From contig JBBARC010000004.1 in assembly GCA_040400005.1 (NCBI GenBank), positions 43,925 through 107,924 on the forward strand: a stretch of DNA of 64,000 nucleotides. The letters run 5' to 3'. Of this stretch, positions 49,714-60,081 are shown in pieces. A program made the position numbers and the translations under genes. The stretch is from JBBARC01 sp040400005. GTDB lineage: Bacteria > Pseudomonadota > Alphaproteobacteria > Acetobacterales > Acetobacteraceae. The first letter of the stretch is position 1; every line of letters begins with the position of its first letter. The notes beneath the pieces were generated by a model that was given only the letters and a program-made list of their open reading frames with translations, did no database searches and was not told the origin of the DNA.

Positions 49714-52146
49714 ATGACCATATCCGCACGCAGTTTGCGCGCAATTCTGGCAAGCACGGTTTTGGGGCTAAGCCCTGCGCTGGCAGGGGTGGCCCTGGCC
49801 GCCAGCACAACCAGCGCTCCCACCGGCACCATCCGCTGGGACCAGTATAAGGTGCCGCATATTTATGGCGCCGATATCCCCACCGTGGTGCGCGGCTTAG
49901 GCTATGCCCAGATGGAAAATCACGTTGAAACCCTGCTCAACAATGTCGCGCGCTCGCGCGGCCGCTCGGCCGAATTTCTCGGCCCCGGCACCGGCGATTT
50001 CAACCTGAAATACGACATGAAAATCCGCACCTACGGCATTGCCGCACGCGCCAAGCAGTGGGTCACCAGCGGCACCGCCTTTCAGCGCACGATATTGCAG
50101 GCGTTTTGTGACGGCGTGAACGAATATGCCCGCCTGCACCCCGATGATATTTTGCCGCAGCTAAAGCCCATTCTGCCAGTCTATCCGGCGGATATCACGG
50201 CGGGCGAACAGGCGACCATTTGGTACACCTTCTTGCCAGAAACCAGCGGTTTGCCCGGCCAGGTATCCGATTTCCTCGCCAATGGCGGCAGCGGCGTCGG
50301 CGTCGCCTTACTCGGCGATGATGCGGCAGCCCCGTTAGGCGGCCGTGCGGTTGGGCAATCACCGCGCCAGTTGGCCTCCCTCATTCACCAGCCGCACACG
50401 CAAGGCTCGAACGGCTGGGCGATCGCCCCCTCTAAATCCACCAGCGGCAACGCAATCCTGATGGGCAACCCGCATCTGGAATGGGGCGTCAACCAGCCCA
50501 TTTCCAACAGCGATGCCAACCAGGCGTTTGGCGTCTACCAATGGGTTGAAGCCAATTTGGTGGTCGGTGATCCCGCCGCACCCACATTAAATGCCAGTGG
50601 TGTTACTTTTGTCGGTGGCCCGTTTATCGGCGTCGGCTTTACCGATAAAGTGGGTTGGACACACACCAACAACACCATCAAAAACGCTGATTTGTACAAG
50701 CTAACCTTGGATAGCACCCACACCAAATACAAATTCGGCACTAATTTCCTGCCGCTGACCCATCGCACCGAAATCGTAAAATCGCTGCAGGCCGATGGCA
50801 CCATGGCATCGGAAGTATTGGATATCTATACCTCCATCCACGGCCCGATTGTGGCCTTCAACGCCGATCGCAGCGAAGCGCTGGCATTGCGCATCCCCGG
50901 GCTGGATCAGCCATCGCTTGCTGATCAATACTGGAAGATGATCCAGGCGCAGAACGTCACCGAGTTCAAAGCCGCCGAATCGGCGCTGCAAATGCCGTTC
51001 TTCAACACCATGTTTGCCGATAGCAGCGGCGAGATTTTCTACCTGTTCGGCGGCCGCCAGCCAGTCCGCGCGGCCGGCACGGTTGCCGATTACAGCGGCG
51101 TGCTTGATGGGTCCGATCCCAAAATGCTGTGGACCAAAACGATGAGTTTTGCCCAGTTGCCGCAAGCCACCAACCCGCCCAATGGCTGGGTTGCCAATTC
51201 CAACAACCCGCCATGGAACAGCGTGCTACCCGTGCCGGCAAGCCTGAACCCGGCCAACTACCCAGCCTACATTGCGCCAATCACCATGGATTTCCGCCCG
51301 CAGCATGGCGCGAATTTTCTGGTCAATTCCGGCAAACTTAGCCGCAACGATGTGCTGGTCGGCAAAATGTCAACCAAAATGTCGCTGGCCGATAGTGTGG
51401 TCGGCGACCTCATCACCATGGCGAATGCGTCGAGCAACCCCACGGCCATCGCGGCGGCGAACATTCTTTTGGTGTGGGATCACACCGCCGATGCAACCAG
51501 TGTTGGCGGCGTATTGTTTGAAGAATGGTGGCACACCGTTACCGCCCACATTAACGCCAACGATGGCAAGATTGTCGCCGATACCAGCCTCACCTTTGTC
51601 AGCTCGCACCCAAAATTCCGCATCCCCTGGGATGCCGCCAACCCCATCACCACCTCAATTGGGCTAGACCCCGTGAACACCACCCAGTTGGTCGCCGATC
51701 TGGTCACCGCCTACAACAGCACCCAAACCAAATGGGGGCCAACCGGTGCCAATGTCGACGGTGCCAGCGCCCAGTGGGGCGGTGCCCATAAAACAACCTT
51801 GGTTACCCGCATAGGGCCTAATCAGGATCTGGTGTTTCCGTTCCTGGTCAATTCGCCCAATAGTGGCACCGATGATCAATTCGGTCCGTTACGTGTGGTC
51901 AATTCCTATTATATCGGCGCGTTGAAACAGTTTATCTCGCACGGCGGCGATGGCTACGTGCAGGTGGTGGAATTCACCCCAACCGGGTCGGTCGGCGGCA
52001 CCTTGCTAACCTACGGCAACGAATCACGGCCACACTCCACCCATATCACCGATCAACTGCCCTTCTACGATAGCAAAACCCTGCGCCCGGCGTTGCGCAC
52101 TTTATCCGCGGTCACAGCGGCGACGGTCAGCACCGAAACCTACTAA
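49714..52146 (+). CDS. Penicillin acylase family protein (AHL-acylase-like), copy 1
   Basis: 810 residues. A signal peptide ends near VALAAS and is followed by the alpha subunit, a spacer and the beta subunit. The self-cleavage site QGSNGWAIAPSKS gives the N-terminal nucleophile Ser232. The opening GTIRWDQYKVPHIYG and YAQMENHVETLLNN are typical of the PvdQ/QuiP and aculeacin-acylase branch. Such enzymes are exported, cleave themselves and hydrolyse amide bonds, some in acyl-homoserine lactones. A paralogue follows directly. Substrate not determinable here. Confidence 0.92.
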   Translation: MTISARSLRAILASTVLGLSPALAGVALAASTTSAPTGTIRWDQYKVPHIYGADIPTVVRGLGYAQMENHVETLLNNVARSRGRSAEFLGPGTGDFNLKYDMKIRTYGIAARAKQWVTSGTAFQRTILQAFCDGVNEYARLHPDDILPQLKPILPVYPADITAGEQATIWYTFLPETSGLPGQVSDFLANGGSGVGVALLGDDAAAPLGGRAVGQSPRQLASLIHQPHTQGSNGWAIAPSKSTSGNAILMGNPHLEWGVNQPISNSDANQAFGVYQWVEANLVVGDPAAPTLNASGVTFVGGPFIGVGFTDKVGWTHTNNTIKNADLYKLTLDSTHTKYKFGTNFLPLTHRTEIVKSLQADGTMASEVLDIYTSIHGPIVAFNADRSEALALRIPGLDQPSLADQYWKMIQAQNVTEFKAAESALQMPFFNTMFADSSGEIFYLFGGRQPVRAAGTVADYSGVLDGSDPKMLWTKTMSFAQLPQATNPPNGWVANSNNPPWNSVLPVPASLNPANYPAYIAPITMDFRPQHGANFLVNSGKLSRNDVLVGKMSTKMSLADSVVGDLITMANASSNPTAIAAANILLVWDHTADATSVGGVLFEEWWHTVTAHINANDGKIVADTSLTFVSSHPKFRIPWDAANPITTSIGLDPVNTTQLVADLVTAYNSTQTKWGPTGANVDGASAQWGGAHKTTLVTRIGPNQDLVFPFLVNSPNSGTDDQFGPLRVVNSYYIGALKQFISHGGDGYVQVVEFTPTGSVGGTLLTYGNESRPHSTHITDQLPFYDSKTLRPALRTLSAVTAATVSTETY

Positions 52147-52160
52147 GCACCAAGCAACCA

Positions 52161-52193
52161 ACAGGGCGCACCGCCGGGGGCGTCCTGTTTTTT
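52161..52193 (+). terminator. Rho-independent terminator after acylase copy 1
   Basis: ACAGGGCGC (52161-52169) pairs with GCGTCCTGT (52180-52188), nine positions with one G-U pair, and a run of six Ts ends at 52193. It lies 15 bp after the acylase stop, so the second acylase is probably transcribed separately or by partial read-through. Confidence 0.85.
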
Positions 52194-52232
52194 GATCAAA
52201 CCAATTCATCCCCGGCAGGGGGAAACCGCGCA

Positions 52233-54521
52233 ATGTCGCGACTAGGCCGCATCTTTATCACCACCCTGCTGGCAGCATCAGCCTTAACCAGCCTCGCCCG
52301 CGCGCAAACCCCCACACCCGGCACCATCCGCTGGGATACCTACGGCGTGCCCCATATCTACGGCCCCGACCGCCTCACCGTGGTGCGTGGCCTGGGCTAC
52401 GCGCAGATGGAAAACCACGCCGAAACCCTGCTGAATAATCTCGCCCATCACCGCGGCCGCGTGGCTGAATATTTTGGCCCCGGCAACAACAACGCCAATA
52501 TCAACAGCGATATTCAAATCCATACCTACGATATACCGCGCATTGCGGCGGGGTGGATCGCCACTGGCGGCACCGAACAACAGCAAATTGTGCAAAGCTT
52601 CTGCGATGGTATCAACGAATACGTCACCGTGCATGGCGATACCATCGATCCTTTATTGAAAAAAATACTACCCGTGGTGCCGGCCGATATCGCCATGGAA
52701 GGCCTCGCCGTGGTCTGGCACCGCTTTGTCGGCAGCCTCACCCTAAATGGCGATTTAATGAGCGCCTGGGAACGTGGCGGCCTCACCGCCGCCAACAGCG
52801 TTGTGCAAAAACACGTGCCCATCGGCTCTAACGGCTGGGCCATCGGGCCAAGCAAAAGCGCCAGCGGCAACGCCATATTGGTTGCCAACCCGCACGAACC
52901 CTGGGGCAACAACCAACCCGCCGATGGCTTGGGCTTTACCCAGTGGATTGAAGCCAATCTGGTGATCGGCGACCCCGCCAACCCCACGCTTAATGCCAGC
53001 GGCGTCACCTTTATGGGCGGCCCCTTCATCGGTATCGGCTTTAGCGATGATGTCGGCTGGACCCACACCAACGATGTCATCAAAAACGCCGATCTCTACC
53101 AGCTCACCCTGGATAGTACCGGCACCAAATACAAATTCGGCGCAAATTTCCTGCCCCTCTCCAAACGCGCCGATAGCATAAAAGTGCTGCAACCCGATGG
53201 CAGTTTGAAAACCCAAAGTTTTACCGTGCTCTCATCGGTGCACGGGCCGGTGGTCGATACCAGCGCCGATCACAAAACCATGCTGGTGCTGCGCACCCCG
53301 CCGGCAAATGGGTCAAAACTGGTTATTCAATACTGGAATATGATCCAATCCAAAACCATGGCGGATTTCATCGCCGCCGAATCAATGCTGCAAATGCCCT
53401 ATTTCAACACCATCTACGCCGATCGCGGCGGCAACATCGTGTACTGGTTTGGCGGCCAGCAGCCGGTGCGTAACGGCGGCAGCTTCATCGATTACGCCGG
53501 CATCCTCGATGGCACCGATCCCACCAAGCTGTGGACCAAAGTGTTCACCTGGCAGCAATTGCCGCACGCCATCAACCCCGCCGGCGGCTATGTCATCAAC
53601 GGCAACGATCCACCGTGGACCGCCGCCCTGCCGCAGCCCGATAGTTTGAAGCCCGCAAATTATCCCGCCTACGTCGCCCCCTATTTTATCGAATTCCGCC
53701 CCCAGCAAGGCCATGTCCTGTTGCAGGCACAACCTAAATTTACCGCCGCCGACATTCTCGCGGCTAAAAATTCCACCCGCATGTTGCTGGCCGATCGCCT
53801 GCTGCCAGACCTAATCACCGCCGCCCGTGTCTCCACCGATGCCGATGCCGTAACGGCGGCCACCATCCTGGCCGCCTGGGACCACACCGGCGATGCCGCC
53901 AGCGTCGGCGGCGCCCTGTTTGAAGAATGGTGGAACGAAATCCAGGGCGACATGAGCAACGGCACCCTGGCGATCGATCGCACCATGAATATCTACTACA
54001 CCCATCCAGCATTTCGCATTGGCTGGGACCCGTTAAACCCAGTCAGCACCCCGGTGGGGCTGGCAAATGCCGCGTCCCTGGTGCCGTATCTGGCCAACGC
54101 CAAGCGCGCACTGGATAAAACCTACGCCGGCCGCGGTGGTGCCGCCGTGTTGTGGGGCGATGCCCATCGCAGCCTGCTGGTCTTCCGTGATGGCAAACAA
54201 CAAGCCATCACCGGCGTCGCCGCCAACACCGCCCAAAGCGGCGTCAGCGATGAACTCGGCGGTATGCGCGTCACCTTCCCATCCTTTGTCGCATCCCTCG
54301 GCTACAACATCGCCTATGGCGGCGATGGCTACGTCGCGGTGATCGAATTCACCCCCAAAGGCGCCGTCGGCGGCACCGCCGTCACCTACGGCAACGCATC
54401 ACGCCCCAATTCGCCCCATATCAGCGACCAGCTGCAGTTCTTCAACAGCAAAACACTAAAGCCCGCGTTACGCACACTCAGCGATGTGCAGGCGGCGACG
54501 GTCACAACGGAGGCTTTTTAA
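52233..54521 (+). CDS. Penicillin acylase family protein (AHL-acylase-like), copy 2
   Basis: 762 residues with a signal peptide (cleavage near ARAQT). The self-processing site IGSNGWAIGPSKS gives Ser199 as the beta-subunit nucleophile. Long stretches match copy 1, for example GTIRWDTYGVPHIYG, YAQMENHAETLLNN, NASGVTFMGGPFIGIGF and the ending LKPALRTLSDVQAATVTTEAF-like tail. The difference is mainly a shorter spacer before the nucleophile. The two arose by tandem duplication. A GGGGG-type ribosome site precedes ATG 52233. Confidence 0.92.
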   Translation: MSRLGRIFITTLLAASALTSLARAQTPTPGTIRWDTYGVPHIYGPDRLTVVRGLGYAQMENHAETLLNNLAHHRGRVAEYFGPGNNNANINSDIQIHTYDIPRIAAGWIATGGTEQQQIVQSFCDGINEYVTVHGDTIDPLLKKILPVVPADIAMEGLAVVWHRFVGSLTLNGDLMSAWERGGLTAANSVVQKHVPIGSNGWAIGPSKSASGNAILVANPHEPWGNNQPADGLGFTQWIEANLVIGDPANPTLNASGVTFMGGPFIGIGFSDDVGWTHTNDVIKNADLYQLTLDSTGTKYKFGANFLPLSKRADSIKVLQPDGSLKTQSFTVLSSVHGPVVDTSADHKTMLVLRTPPANGSKLVIQYWNMIQSKTMADFIAAESMLQMPYFNTIYADRGGNIVYWFGGQQPVRNGGSFIDYAGILDGTDPTKLWTKVFTWQQLPHAINPAGGYVINGNDPPWTAALPQPDSLKPANYPAYVAPYFIEFRPQQGHVLLQAQPKFTAADILAAKNSTRMLLADRLLPDLITAARVSTDADAVTAATILAAWDHTGDAASVGGALFEEWWNEIQGDMSNGTLAIDRTMNIYYTHPAFRIGWDPLNPVSTPVGLANAASLVPYLANAKRALDKTYAGRGGAAVLWGDAHRSLLVFRDGKQQAITGVAANTAQSGVSDELGGMRVTFPSFVASLGYNIAYGGDGYVAVIEFTPKGAVGGTAVTYGNASRPNSPHISDQLQFFNSKTLKPALRTLSDVQAATVTTEAF

Positions 54522-54526
54522 GGCAA

Positions 54527-54662
54527 GAATCTACTTTTCTGAAGAAAAGTAGCAAAAGACTTTTATTATGCTGGTTCGGAGGTCTCGGTGGCTTGGCTGC
54601 CCCAGGCTCAGCGTCATAAAAGTCTTTTTGCTTCTTTTTCTTCAGAAAAAGAAGAGTCTTAA
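54527..54662. repeat. T-rich inverted-repeat element, copy G
   Basis: Left arm CTACTTTTCTGAAGAAAAGT and right arm AAAAGTCTTTTTGCTTC with TTTTTCTTCAGAAAAAG around a diverged centre (TATGCTGGTTCGGAGG). It lacks the outer AGGGCAATCGGG ends, like copy B. It lies between acylase copy 2 and uppP and may terminate the acylase transcript. Confidence 0.85.
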
Positions 54663-54753
54663 CTTACCCTTCCTACGCGCCAAACCCGCTTCCGGCGCGG
54701 GGCGGCGTCGGCTAAGTACTGGGGGGACATCACCTCCCGAGGGGCTTCCGGCC

Positions 54754-55605
54754 ATGACACTGCTGCAGGCGATCGCCATTGCCATTATGCAAGGGGCGAC
54801 CGAGCTTTTTCCGGTGAGTTCCTTAGGCCATGCCGTGCTGATGCCGGCTTTGCTGGGGTTTTCCCTCGATGAGCACGCGGCGACATTTTTGCCGTTTTTG
54901 GTGTTGCTGCATTTGGGCACGGTGGTGTCGTTGCTGGCGTATTTTTGGCGCGATTGGTGGGCGCTGGCGCAAGGGGCGCTGGGTTTGGATGGCGCCGGCC
55001 GCCGGGCCGAGAGCTTTCATATTATTGGGCTGATGGTGATCGCCACCATCCCCGCCGTGCTGCTGGGCGGCGCGTTGGAGCATTTTGGCCTGGGCCGCCG
55101 CATTTTCGGCACGCCGATGATTGCCGCCAGTTTTCTCATCGTTAACGGCGTGCTGTTGTTCGTCGGCCAGCGTCTGCGTGGGCACGTTAGCGAGCGTGAT
55201 GAACACCGCGCCATTGCAACGCTTACCTACCGCGAGGCCGCCATCATCGGCGCCTGGCAGTGCCTGGCGCTGATCCCCGGCATGTCGCGCTCGGGCGCCA
55301 CCATCGTTGGCGGCATGCGCCAGGGGTTAAGCCCGGCCGGGGCTGCGCATTTTTCCTTTCTCATCGCCATCCCCATTATTTTGGGGGCAACCGTCCTGGA
55401 AGTGCCGAAATTGCTGCACGAAAGCGTCGCCCCCGGCCAGTTGCACATTGCGCTGATTGCCGCCGTGGTGGCGGGGGCGGTCGCACTGGCGTCGCTGGCG
55501 ATTTTAATGCGGGTGTTTCGCGATCACGAAGATTGGGCGCTCACCCCGTTTGCGATTTACTGCATGGTGCTCGGCGCTGCGGGTTTGGGGATGCTAGCGC
55601 TATGA
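54754..55605 (+). CDS. uppP: Undecaprenyl-diphosphate phosphatase UppP/BacA
   Basis: 283 residues from ATG 54754; an upstream in-frame start lies inside the repeat and is rejected. Seven or more membrane helices are visible. The two family motifs are QGATELFPVSSLGHAVL (Glu-rich region and SSxGH) and PGMSRSGATI. It recycles undecaprenyl pyrophosphate for peptidoglycan synthesis and contributes to bacitracin resistance. The stop overlaps the GDSL hydrolase start as ATGA. Confidence 0.95.
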   Translation: MTLLQAIAIAIMQGATELFPVSSLGHAVLMPALLGFSLDEHAATFLPFLVLLHLGTVVSLLAYFWRDWWALAQGALGLDGAGRRAESFHIIGLMVIATIPAVLLGGALEHFGLGRRIFGTPMIAASFLIVNGVLLFVGQRLRGHVSERDEHRAIATLTYREAAIIGAWQCLALIPGMSRSGATIVGGMRQGLSPAGAAHFSFLIAIPIILGATVLEVPKLLHESVAPGQLHIALIAAVVAGAVALASLAILMRVFRDHEDWALTPFAIYCMVLGAAGLGMLAL

Positions 55606-56387
55606 TGCCCGGCCGCCGGGTTTTGTTGGCAGCACCACTTTTGGCGGTTGCTAGCGGTGCTAGGGCTACCGCCCTGCCGCCCGCTGCCATGCCAATGTCG
55701 CGGCTGGATTTGCCCTGGTGGCGTGCCCGCTTTGCCGCCAAAGCCGCCGAATTGCAGCACAGCAAACCAGATTTGCTGTTTTTAGGCGATTCGATCACGC
55801 AGGATTTTGAGCTCGCCGGGCCCGAACCTTGGCGCGATTTTGCCCCCATCTGGCAGCGGTTTACCGCCGGGCGGCGGGCGATCAATCTCGGCTTTAAGGG
55901 CGATGCCACCAGCCATTTGCTATGGCGCATCCAAAACGGCCAAACCAGTGTCATGGCGCCGCGGGCCGCCGTTGTGCTGATCGGCGCCAATAATTTCGGC
56001 CATTTGCACTGGCCGGCGGCACCTACGCTCACCGGTATCGAGACAATTATCGCCACCCTCCATGCCCGCCTACCGGCCACACGCATTTTGCTGCTCGGCG
56101 TGCTGCCCAGCATTCGCAACCCCTGGGTGGATGCGCAAACCGCGCAAATCAACGCGATGCTGGCCCAGCGTTTCGCCAATCAGGCAGATAGGCTGGTTAC
56201 CTACAAAGATCTGGCGCCGATTTTTATGCGCGATGGCCGGGTCGATCGCGCCGCCTTCCTGGATATCCACCTCACCCCGCCCGATCCACCATTGCACCCC
56301 GGCCCAGCATCGGCCGCGGCCATGCTGGCAGCGATCGAGCCGTGGGTGGCAGCCACTTTGGGCGATCGCAACCGTTTGACCATGTGA
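55602..56387 (+). CDS. SGNH/GDSL hydrolase, exported
   Basis: 261 residues from ATG 55602 (second ATG at 55605). A signal peptide (RRVLLAAPLLAVASGARATA) is followed by an SGNH fold with block I LFLGDSITQDFE, block II INLGFKGDATSHLLWRI and block III VLIGANNFGH. The C-terminal catalytic region is DIHLTPPDPPLHPG. It resembles platelet-activating-factor acetylhydrolase-like esterases. It is coupled to uppP, so an envelope substrate such as acetylated glycan is possible but unproven. Confidence 0.88.
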   Translation: MMPGRRVLLAAPLLAVASGARATALPPAAMPMSRLDLPWWRARFAAKAAELQHSKPDLLFLGDSITQDFELAGPEPWRDFAPIWQRFTAGRRAINLGFKGDATSHLLWRIQNGQTSVMAPRAAVVLIGANNFGHLHWPAAPTLTGIETIIATLHARLPATRILLLGVLPSIRNPWVDAQTAQINAMLAQRFANQADRLVTYKDLAPIFMRDGRVDRAAFLDIHLTPPDPPLHPGPASAAAMLAAIEPWVAATLGDRNRLTM

Positions 56388-56526
56388 ATAAAATTGCGCG
56401 GCCGGCGGGGTCCGCGCCCTAAGGTTGAACGCGCGTGCCAGGCTACGCGCCACAAAACCACTATTTTTGCAAAGCCCTTGACCCCCCAACACGCTTAGCC
56501 CTTCGATCAGACCAGGGAGACCGGCC

Positions 56527-59500
56527 GTGATCGATCAGAGTGTAAAACTAGACGATAAATACACCCGTTTTGACGGGCGCATTTACCTATCGGGCATCCA
56601 GGCGCTGGTGCGCCTGCCCATGCTGCAAGCGCGCATTGATCGCGCCGCCGGCCACAAAACCGCGGGTTTCATCTCCGGCTATCGCGGCTCGCCCTTGGGT
56701 GGCTACGATTTGGCCCTTACGGCTGCCCAAAAACATCTGGCCGCTTACGATGTGCAATTCGCCCCCTCGGTAAACGAAGAACTGGCGGCCACCGCCCTGT
56801 GGGGCACCCAGCAATCGGTGCTGTTACCGGGGCCGCGTGTGGATGGCGTGTTTGGCATTTGGTATGGCAAAGGCCCCGGCGTTGATCGCGCGACCGACGC
56901 CATAAAACACGCAAATTTCGCCGGCACCTCCCCCTTAGGCGGGGTGCTGGCTTTGTGCGGCGATGATCACGGCGCGCGATCCTCCACGCTGGCCCACCAA
57001 AGCGATACCGCGTTAATCCATTGCGGCATCCCCAATCTGCAACCAGCAAGCGTTGCTGAATTGATCAGCTACGGTTTGGCAGGCTTTGCCCTCTCGCGGT
57101 TCTCGGGCTGTTGGGTGGGCCTAAAAACCTTGGGCGATACGGTGGAAAGTGGCACCGCCATTGCCGCCGGCATGGACCAGTTACGGTTTATTTTACCGGC
57201 AGATATCGAGATACCCAATGGCGGCTTAAACATTCGTCCGCGGGCAGGGTCGGCAGTGGCCGCCGAAACCAATTTGTATGAATTTCGCCACGCCGCCGTG
57301 CGCAGCTTTGTGCGCGCCAACGGCATGGACCGCCAAATGTGGGGCGCCCCCACCGGCCGGTTACGCCTCGGCATCGTCACCGCCGGCAAAGCCGCGCTGG
57401 ACGTGATCGAGGCTTTACGTGGTCTGGGCCTCACCGAAGATCGCTGTGCCGCCTTAGGCATTGCCGTTTTCAAAGTCGCCCTCACTTGGCCGCTGGAACC
57501 TGTCGCCGTTGGCGATTTTGCCGCGCGCTGCGATGAAATTTTTGTGGTTGAAGAAAAACAACCAATTTTAGAAGATCAGTTGGCCCGCGCCCTATTTAAC
57601 ATGCCGGCGGATCGGCGCCCGCGGTTGTTCGGAAAACGCGATGAAAACGGCGCGCCCTTGCTGCCCGCCATGGCCGAGCTTGATCCCGATCTGATGCTGC
57701 ACGTGCTGGCCCGCCGTTTGGCCCGCTTTGCCGATGCCCAGCTTGCCGCACGCCTGTCCCAAATACCCGATACGTTTGCGGTGGTACCAACCATATCCTT
57801 CGGTGCCGCCGATCTGCTGCGCCCGCCCAGTTTTTGTGCCGGCTGCCCGCATAACCGCTCCACCCGCGTGCCCGATGGGTCGATTGCCGGTGGGGGCATT
57901 GGCTGCCACACCATGGCGGTATTCGATCCTGAACGGCGCACCAATTTCCTCACCCAGATGGGCGGCGAAGGATCAAACTGGATCGGCCAAGCGCCCTTCA
58001 CCAACACCAAACATATTTTTCAAAACATGGGTGATGGCACTTATTTTCATTCCGGCTATTTGTCGGTGCGCGCGGCGGTAGCGGCTGGCAGCACAATTAC
58101 CTTTAAAATTTTACTCAATGGCGCCATCGCCATGACCGGCGGGCAGATTGTCGAAGGCCAGGTGTTTGATGGCGAACTCACCGCCCCTAAAATCGCCGCC
58201 CAAGTCGCCGCCGAAGGGGTTAAAACCATCGCCATCGTCAGCGATCAACCCACCCATCACGATTTGAAAAACTATCCCGCCGGCACCACCATTGATGGCC
58301 GCGAAAACCTCGATGCGGTGCAGCGCCGCTTGCGTGATATTGCCGGTGTCACCGTGCTAATCTACCAGCAACCCTGCGCCACCGAACGTAAACGCCAGCG
58401 CAAACACGGCAAACTGCCAGATATCGCCGAATTTTTATTCATCGACCCCACCGTCTGCGAAGGCTGCGGCGATTGCGGCGTGCAATCCAGCTGCATCGCG
58501 ATCGAACCGCTGGAAACTCCAGTGGGGCGCAAGCGCCAGATCAACCAATCCGTCTGCAACAAAGATTTTTCCTGTGTTGAAGGCCTATGCCCGAGTTTTA
58601 TCAGCATCTCGGGCGGTAAACCACGGGCACGCAGCAGTGGTAAAATCGACCAGATCGCGATCGAGGCCCAAAACCTAACCGCCCCCGATCTGCCCACTTA
58701 CACCCAAATTTACAACGTGCTGGTCGCCGGCATTGGCGGCAATGGCGTGCTCACCGTGTCAGCCTTGCTCGGCATGGCCGCACATCTTGAAGGCGTCACC
58801 TTAACCGTTCTCGATAATACCGGCCTCGCCCAGCGTAATGGGTCGGTCACCAGCCACGTGCGCATCGGCGATGCCGCCGATCGCCATTCGCCGCGCATTC
58901 CCAACGGCGATGTCGATCTGGTTATCGGCGCCGATGCCATGGTGGTGGCCATCCCCGAAACCCTGGCCAAACTCGGCCACGGCCGCAGTGCCGTGGTGCT
59001 CAATCGCTTTGTCGCCCCCAACGCCTTATTCGCGCGCGAACCCGATCTCGATCTCGCCCTCGATCCGCTCCTGTCGCGCATCACCGCCTGCGCCGATCAG
59101 GGCCGGGTGATCACCGTGGATGCCACCGGCATCGCCACCCGCCTACTGGGCACGTCGCTTGGCACCAATTTGTTTTTGGTCGGCTACGCCTGGCAAAAAG
59201 GTTTTTTGCCATTAACCCAAAATGCCATCGTGCGCGCGATCGAACTCAACGGCATCGCAGTCGCCATGAACCGCAACGCGTTCGATTTGGGCCGCATTGC
59301 CGCCGCCCGGCCAGATCTGATTGCCGCCTGGGAAAACCGCGATACCGCGCCTGCGCCGGCCGCAACACTGGATGAATTTATCGCCGGCCGGCTTGCCCAT
59401 ATCACCGCCTGGGGTGGCACTACCCCGGCTTTGCGGTACCAAAGATTGATCGGCCGTGTGCAGCTTGCCGAAAGCACCATCCCCGGCACGCAAGGGGTAC

Positions 59501-60048
59501 TTACCCGCATCGCGGCCGGCGTCGCAGCGCGTTTGATCGCCTATAAAGACGAGTACGAAGTGGGCCGCTTACTCACCGATCCAGCCTTTAAAACCCGCAT
59601 CGCCGATGCGTTCGATGGTGATATCACCATCGGTTTTAATCTCGCCCCCCCCTTGTTCGCCAAGCGCGATGCGCGCACCGGCCGCCCGCACAAACGCAAA
59701 TTTGGCGCCGCCACCCGCCATCTTTTCGCACTCCTGGCAATGCTGCGGCCGCTGCGCGCAACCGCGTTCGATATATTTGGCTACAGCGCGCACCGCCGCA
59801 TGGAAGCGGCCCTGATCACCGAGTATGAAAAATTACTCGATCAGGTCTTGCCAAAACTTACCCTATCCAATCTGTCCGCAGCCCAGGCAGCACTTTCGGC
59901 CTATGGCCGGGTGCGGGGATTTGATGTGGTGAAGGAGGCGAGTGTGTCCACCGTGCGTGCGGCGATGCCGGCGTTGTTAGCGGCACTGGATGCGCCCGCA
60001 ATGGGGGCACCCATTGAACAAGCACCGCACCACATGGCCGCAGTTTAG
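56527..60048 (+). CDS. Indolepyruvate ferredoxin oxidoreductase (fused)
   Basis: 1173 residues. The order is a pyruvate-ferredoxin-oxidoreductase alpha-like domain (FISGYRGSPLGGYDLA), a TPP-binding domain (FCAGCPHNRST and MGGEGSNWIGQAPF, then GDGTYFHSGYLSVR) and a 4Fe-4S-type cysteine region (VCEGCGDCGVQSSC, about 643-656; VEGLCPSF). A C-terminal gamma domain (GIGGNGVLTVSALLGMAAHL) follows. It oxidatively decarboxylates aryl-pyruvates from amino-acid breakdown, with ferredoxin as acceptor. This fused form is common in alphaproteobacteria. GTG is possible, but ATG-like alternatives downstream lose the start motif, so GTG 56527 is used. Confidence 0.93.
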   Translation: MIDQSVKLDDKYTRFDGRIYLSGIQALVRLPMLQARIDRAAGHKTAGFISGYRGSPLGGYDLALTAAQKHLAAYDVQFAPSVNEELAATALWGTQQSVLLPGPRVDGVFGIWYGKGPGVDRATDAIKHANFAGTSPLGGVLALCGDDHGARSSTLAHQSDTALIHCGIPNLQPASVAELISYGLAGFALSRFSGCWVGLKTLGDTVESGTAIAAGMDQLRFILPADIEIPNGGLNIRPRAGSAVAAETNLYEFRHAAVRSFVRANGMDRQMWGAPTGRLRLGIVTAGKAALDVIEALRGLGLTEDRCAALGIAVFKVALTWPLEPVAVGDFAARCDEIFVVEEKQPILEDQLARALFNMPADRRPRLFGKRDENGAPLLPAMAELDPDLMLHVLARRLARFADAQLAARLSQIPDTFAVVPTISFGAADLLRPPSFCAGCPHNRSTRVPDGSIAGGGIGCHTMAVFDPERRTNFLTQMGGEGSNWIGQAPFTNTKHIFQNMGDGTYFHSGYLSVRAAVAAGSTITFKILLNGAIAMTGGQIVEGQVFDGELTAPKIAAQVAAEGVKTIAIVSDQPTHHDLKNYPAGTTIDGRENLDAVQRRLRDIAGVTVLIYQQPCATERKRQRKHGKLPDIAEFLFIDPTVCEGCGDCGVQSSCIAIEPLETPVGRKRQINQSVCNKDFSCVEGLCPSFISISGGKPRARSSGKIDQIAIEAQNLTAPDLPTYTQIYNVLVAGIGGNGVLTVSALLGMAAHLEGVTLTVLDNTGLAQRNGSVTSHVRIGDAADRHSPRIPNGDVDLVIGADAMVVAIPETLAKLGHGRSAVVLNRFVAPNALFAREPDLDLALDPLLSRITACADQGRVITVDATGIATRLLGTSLGTNLFLVGYAWQKGFLPLTQNAIVRAIELNGIAVAMNRNAFDLGRIAAARPDLIAAWENRDTAPAPAATLDEFIAGRLAHITAWGGTTPALRYQRLIGRVQLAESTIPGTQGVLTRIAAGVAARLIAYKDEYEVGRLLTDPAFKTRIADAFDGDITIGFNLAPPLFAKRDARTGRPHKRKFGAATRHLFALLAMLRPLRATAFDIFGYSAHRRMEAALITEYEKLLDQVLPKLTLSNLSAAQAALSAYGRVRGFDVVKEASVSTVRAAMPALLAALDAPAMGAPIEQAPHHMAAV

Positions 60049-60081
60049 GCCGCACATACGCCAGATCGGCGCACACCAAAA

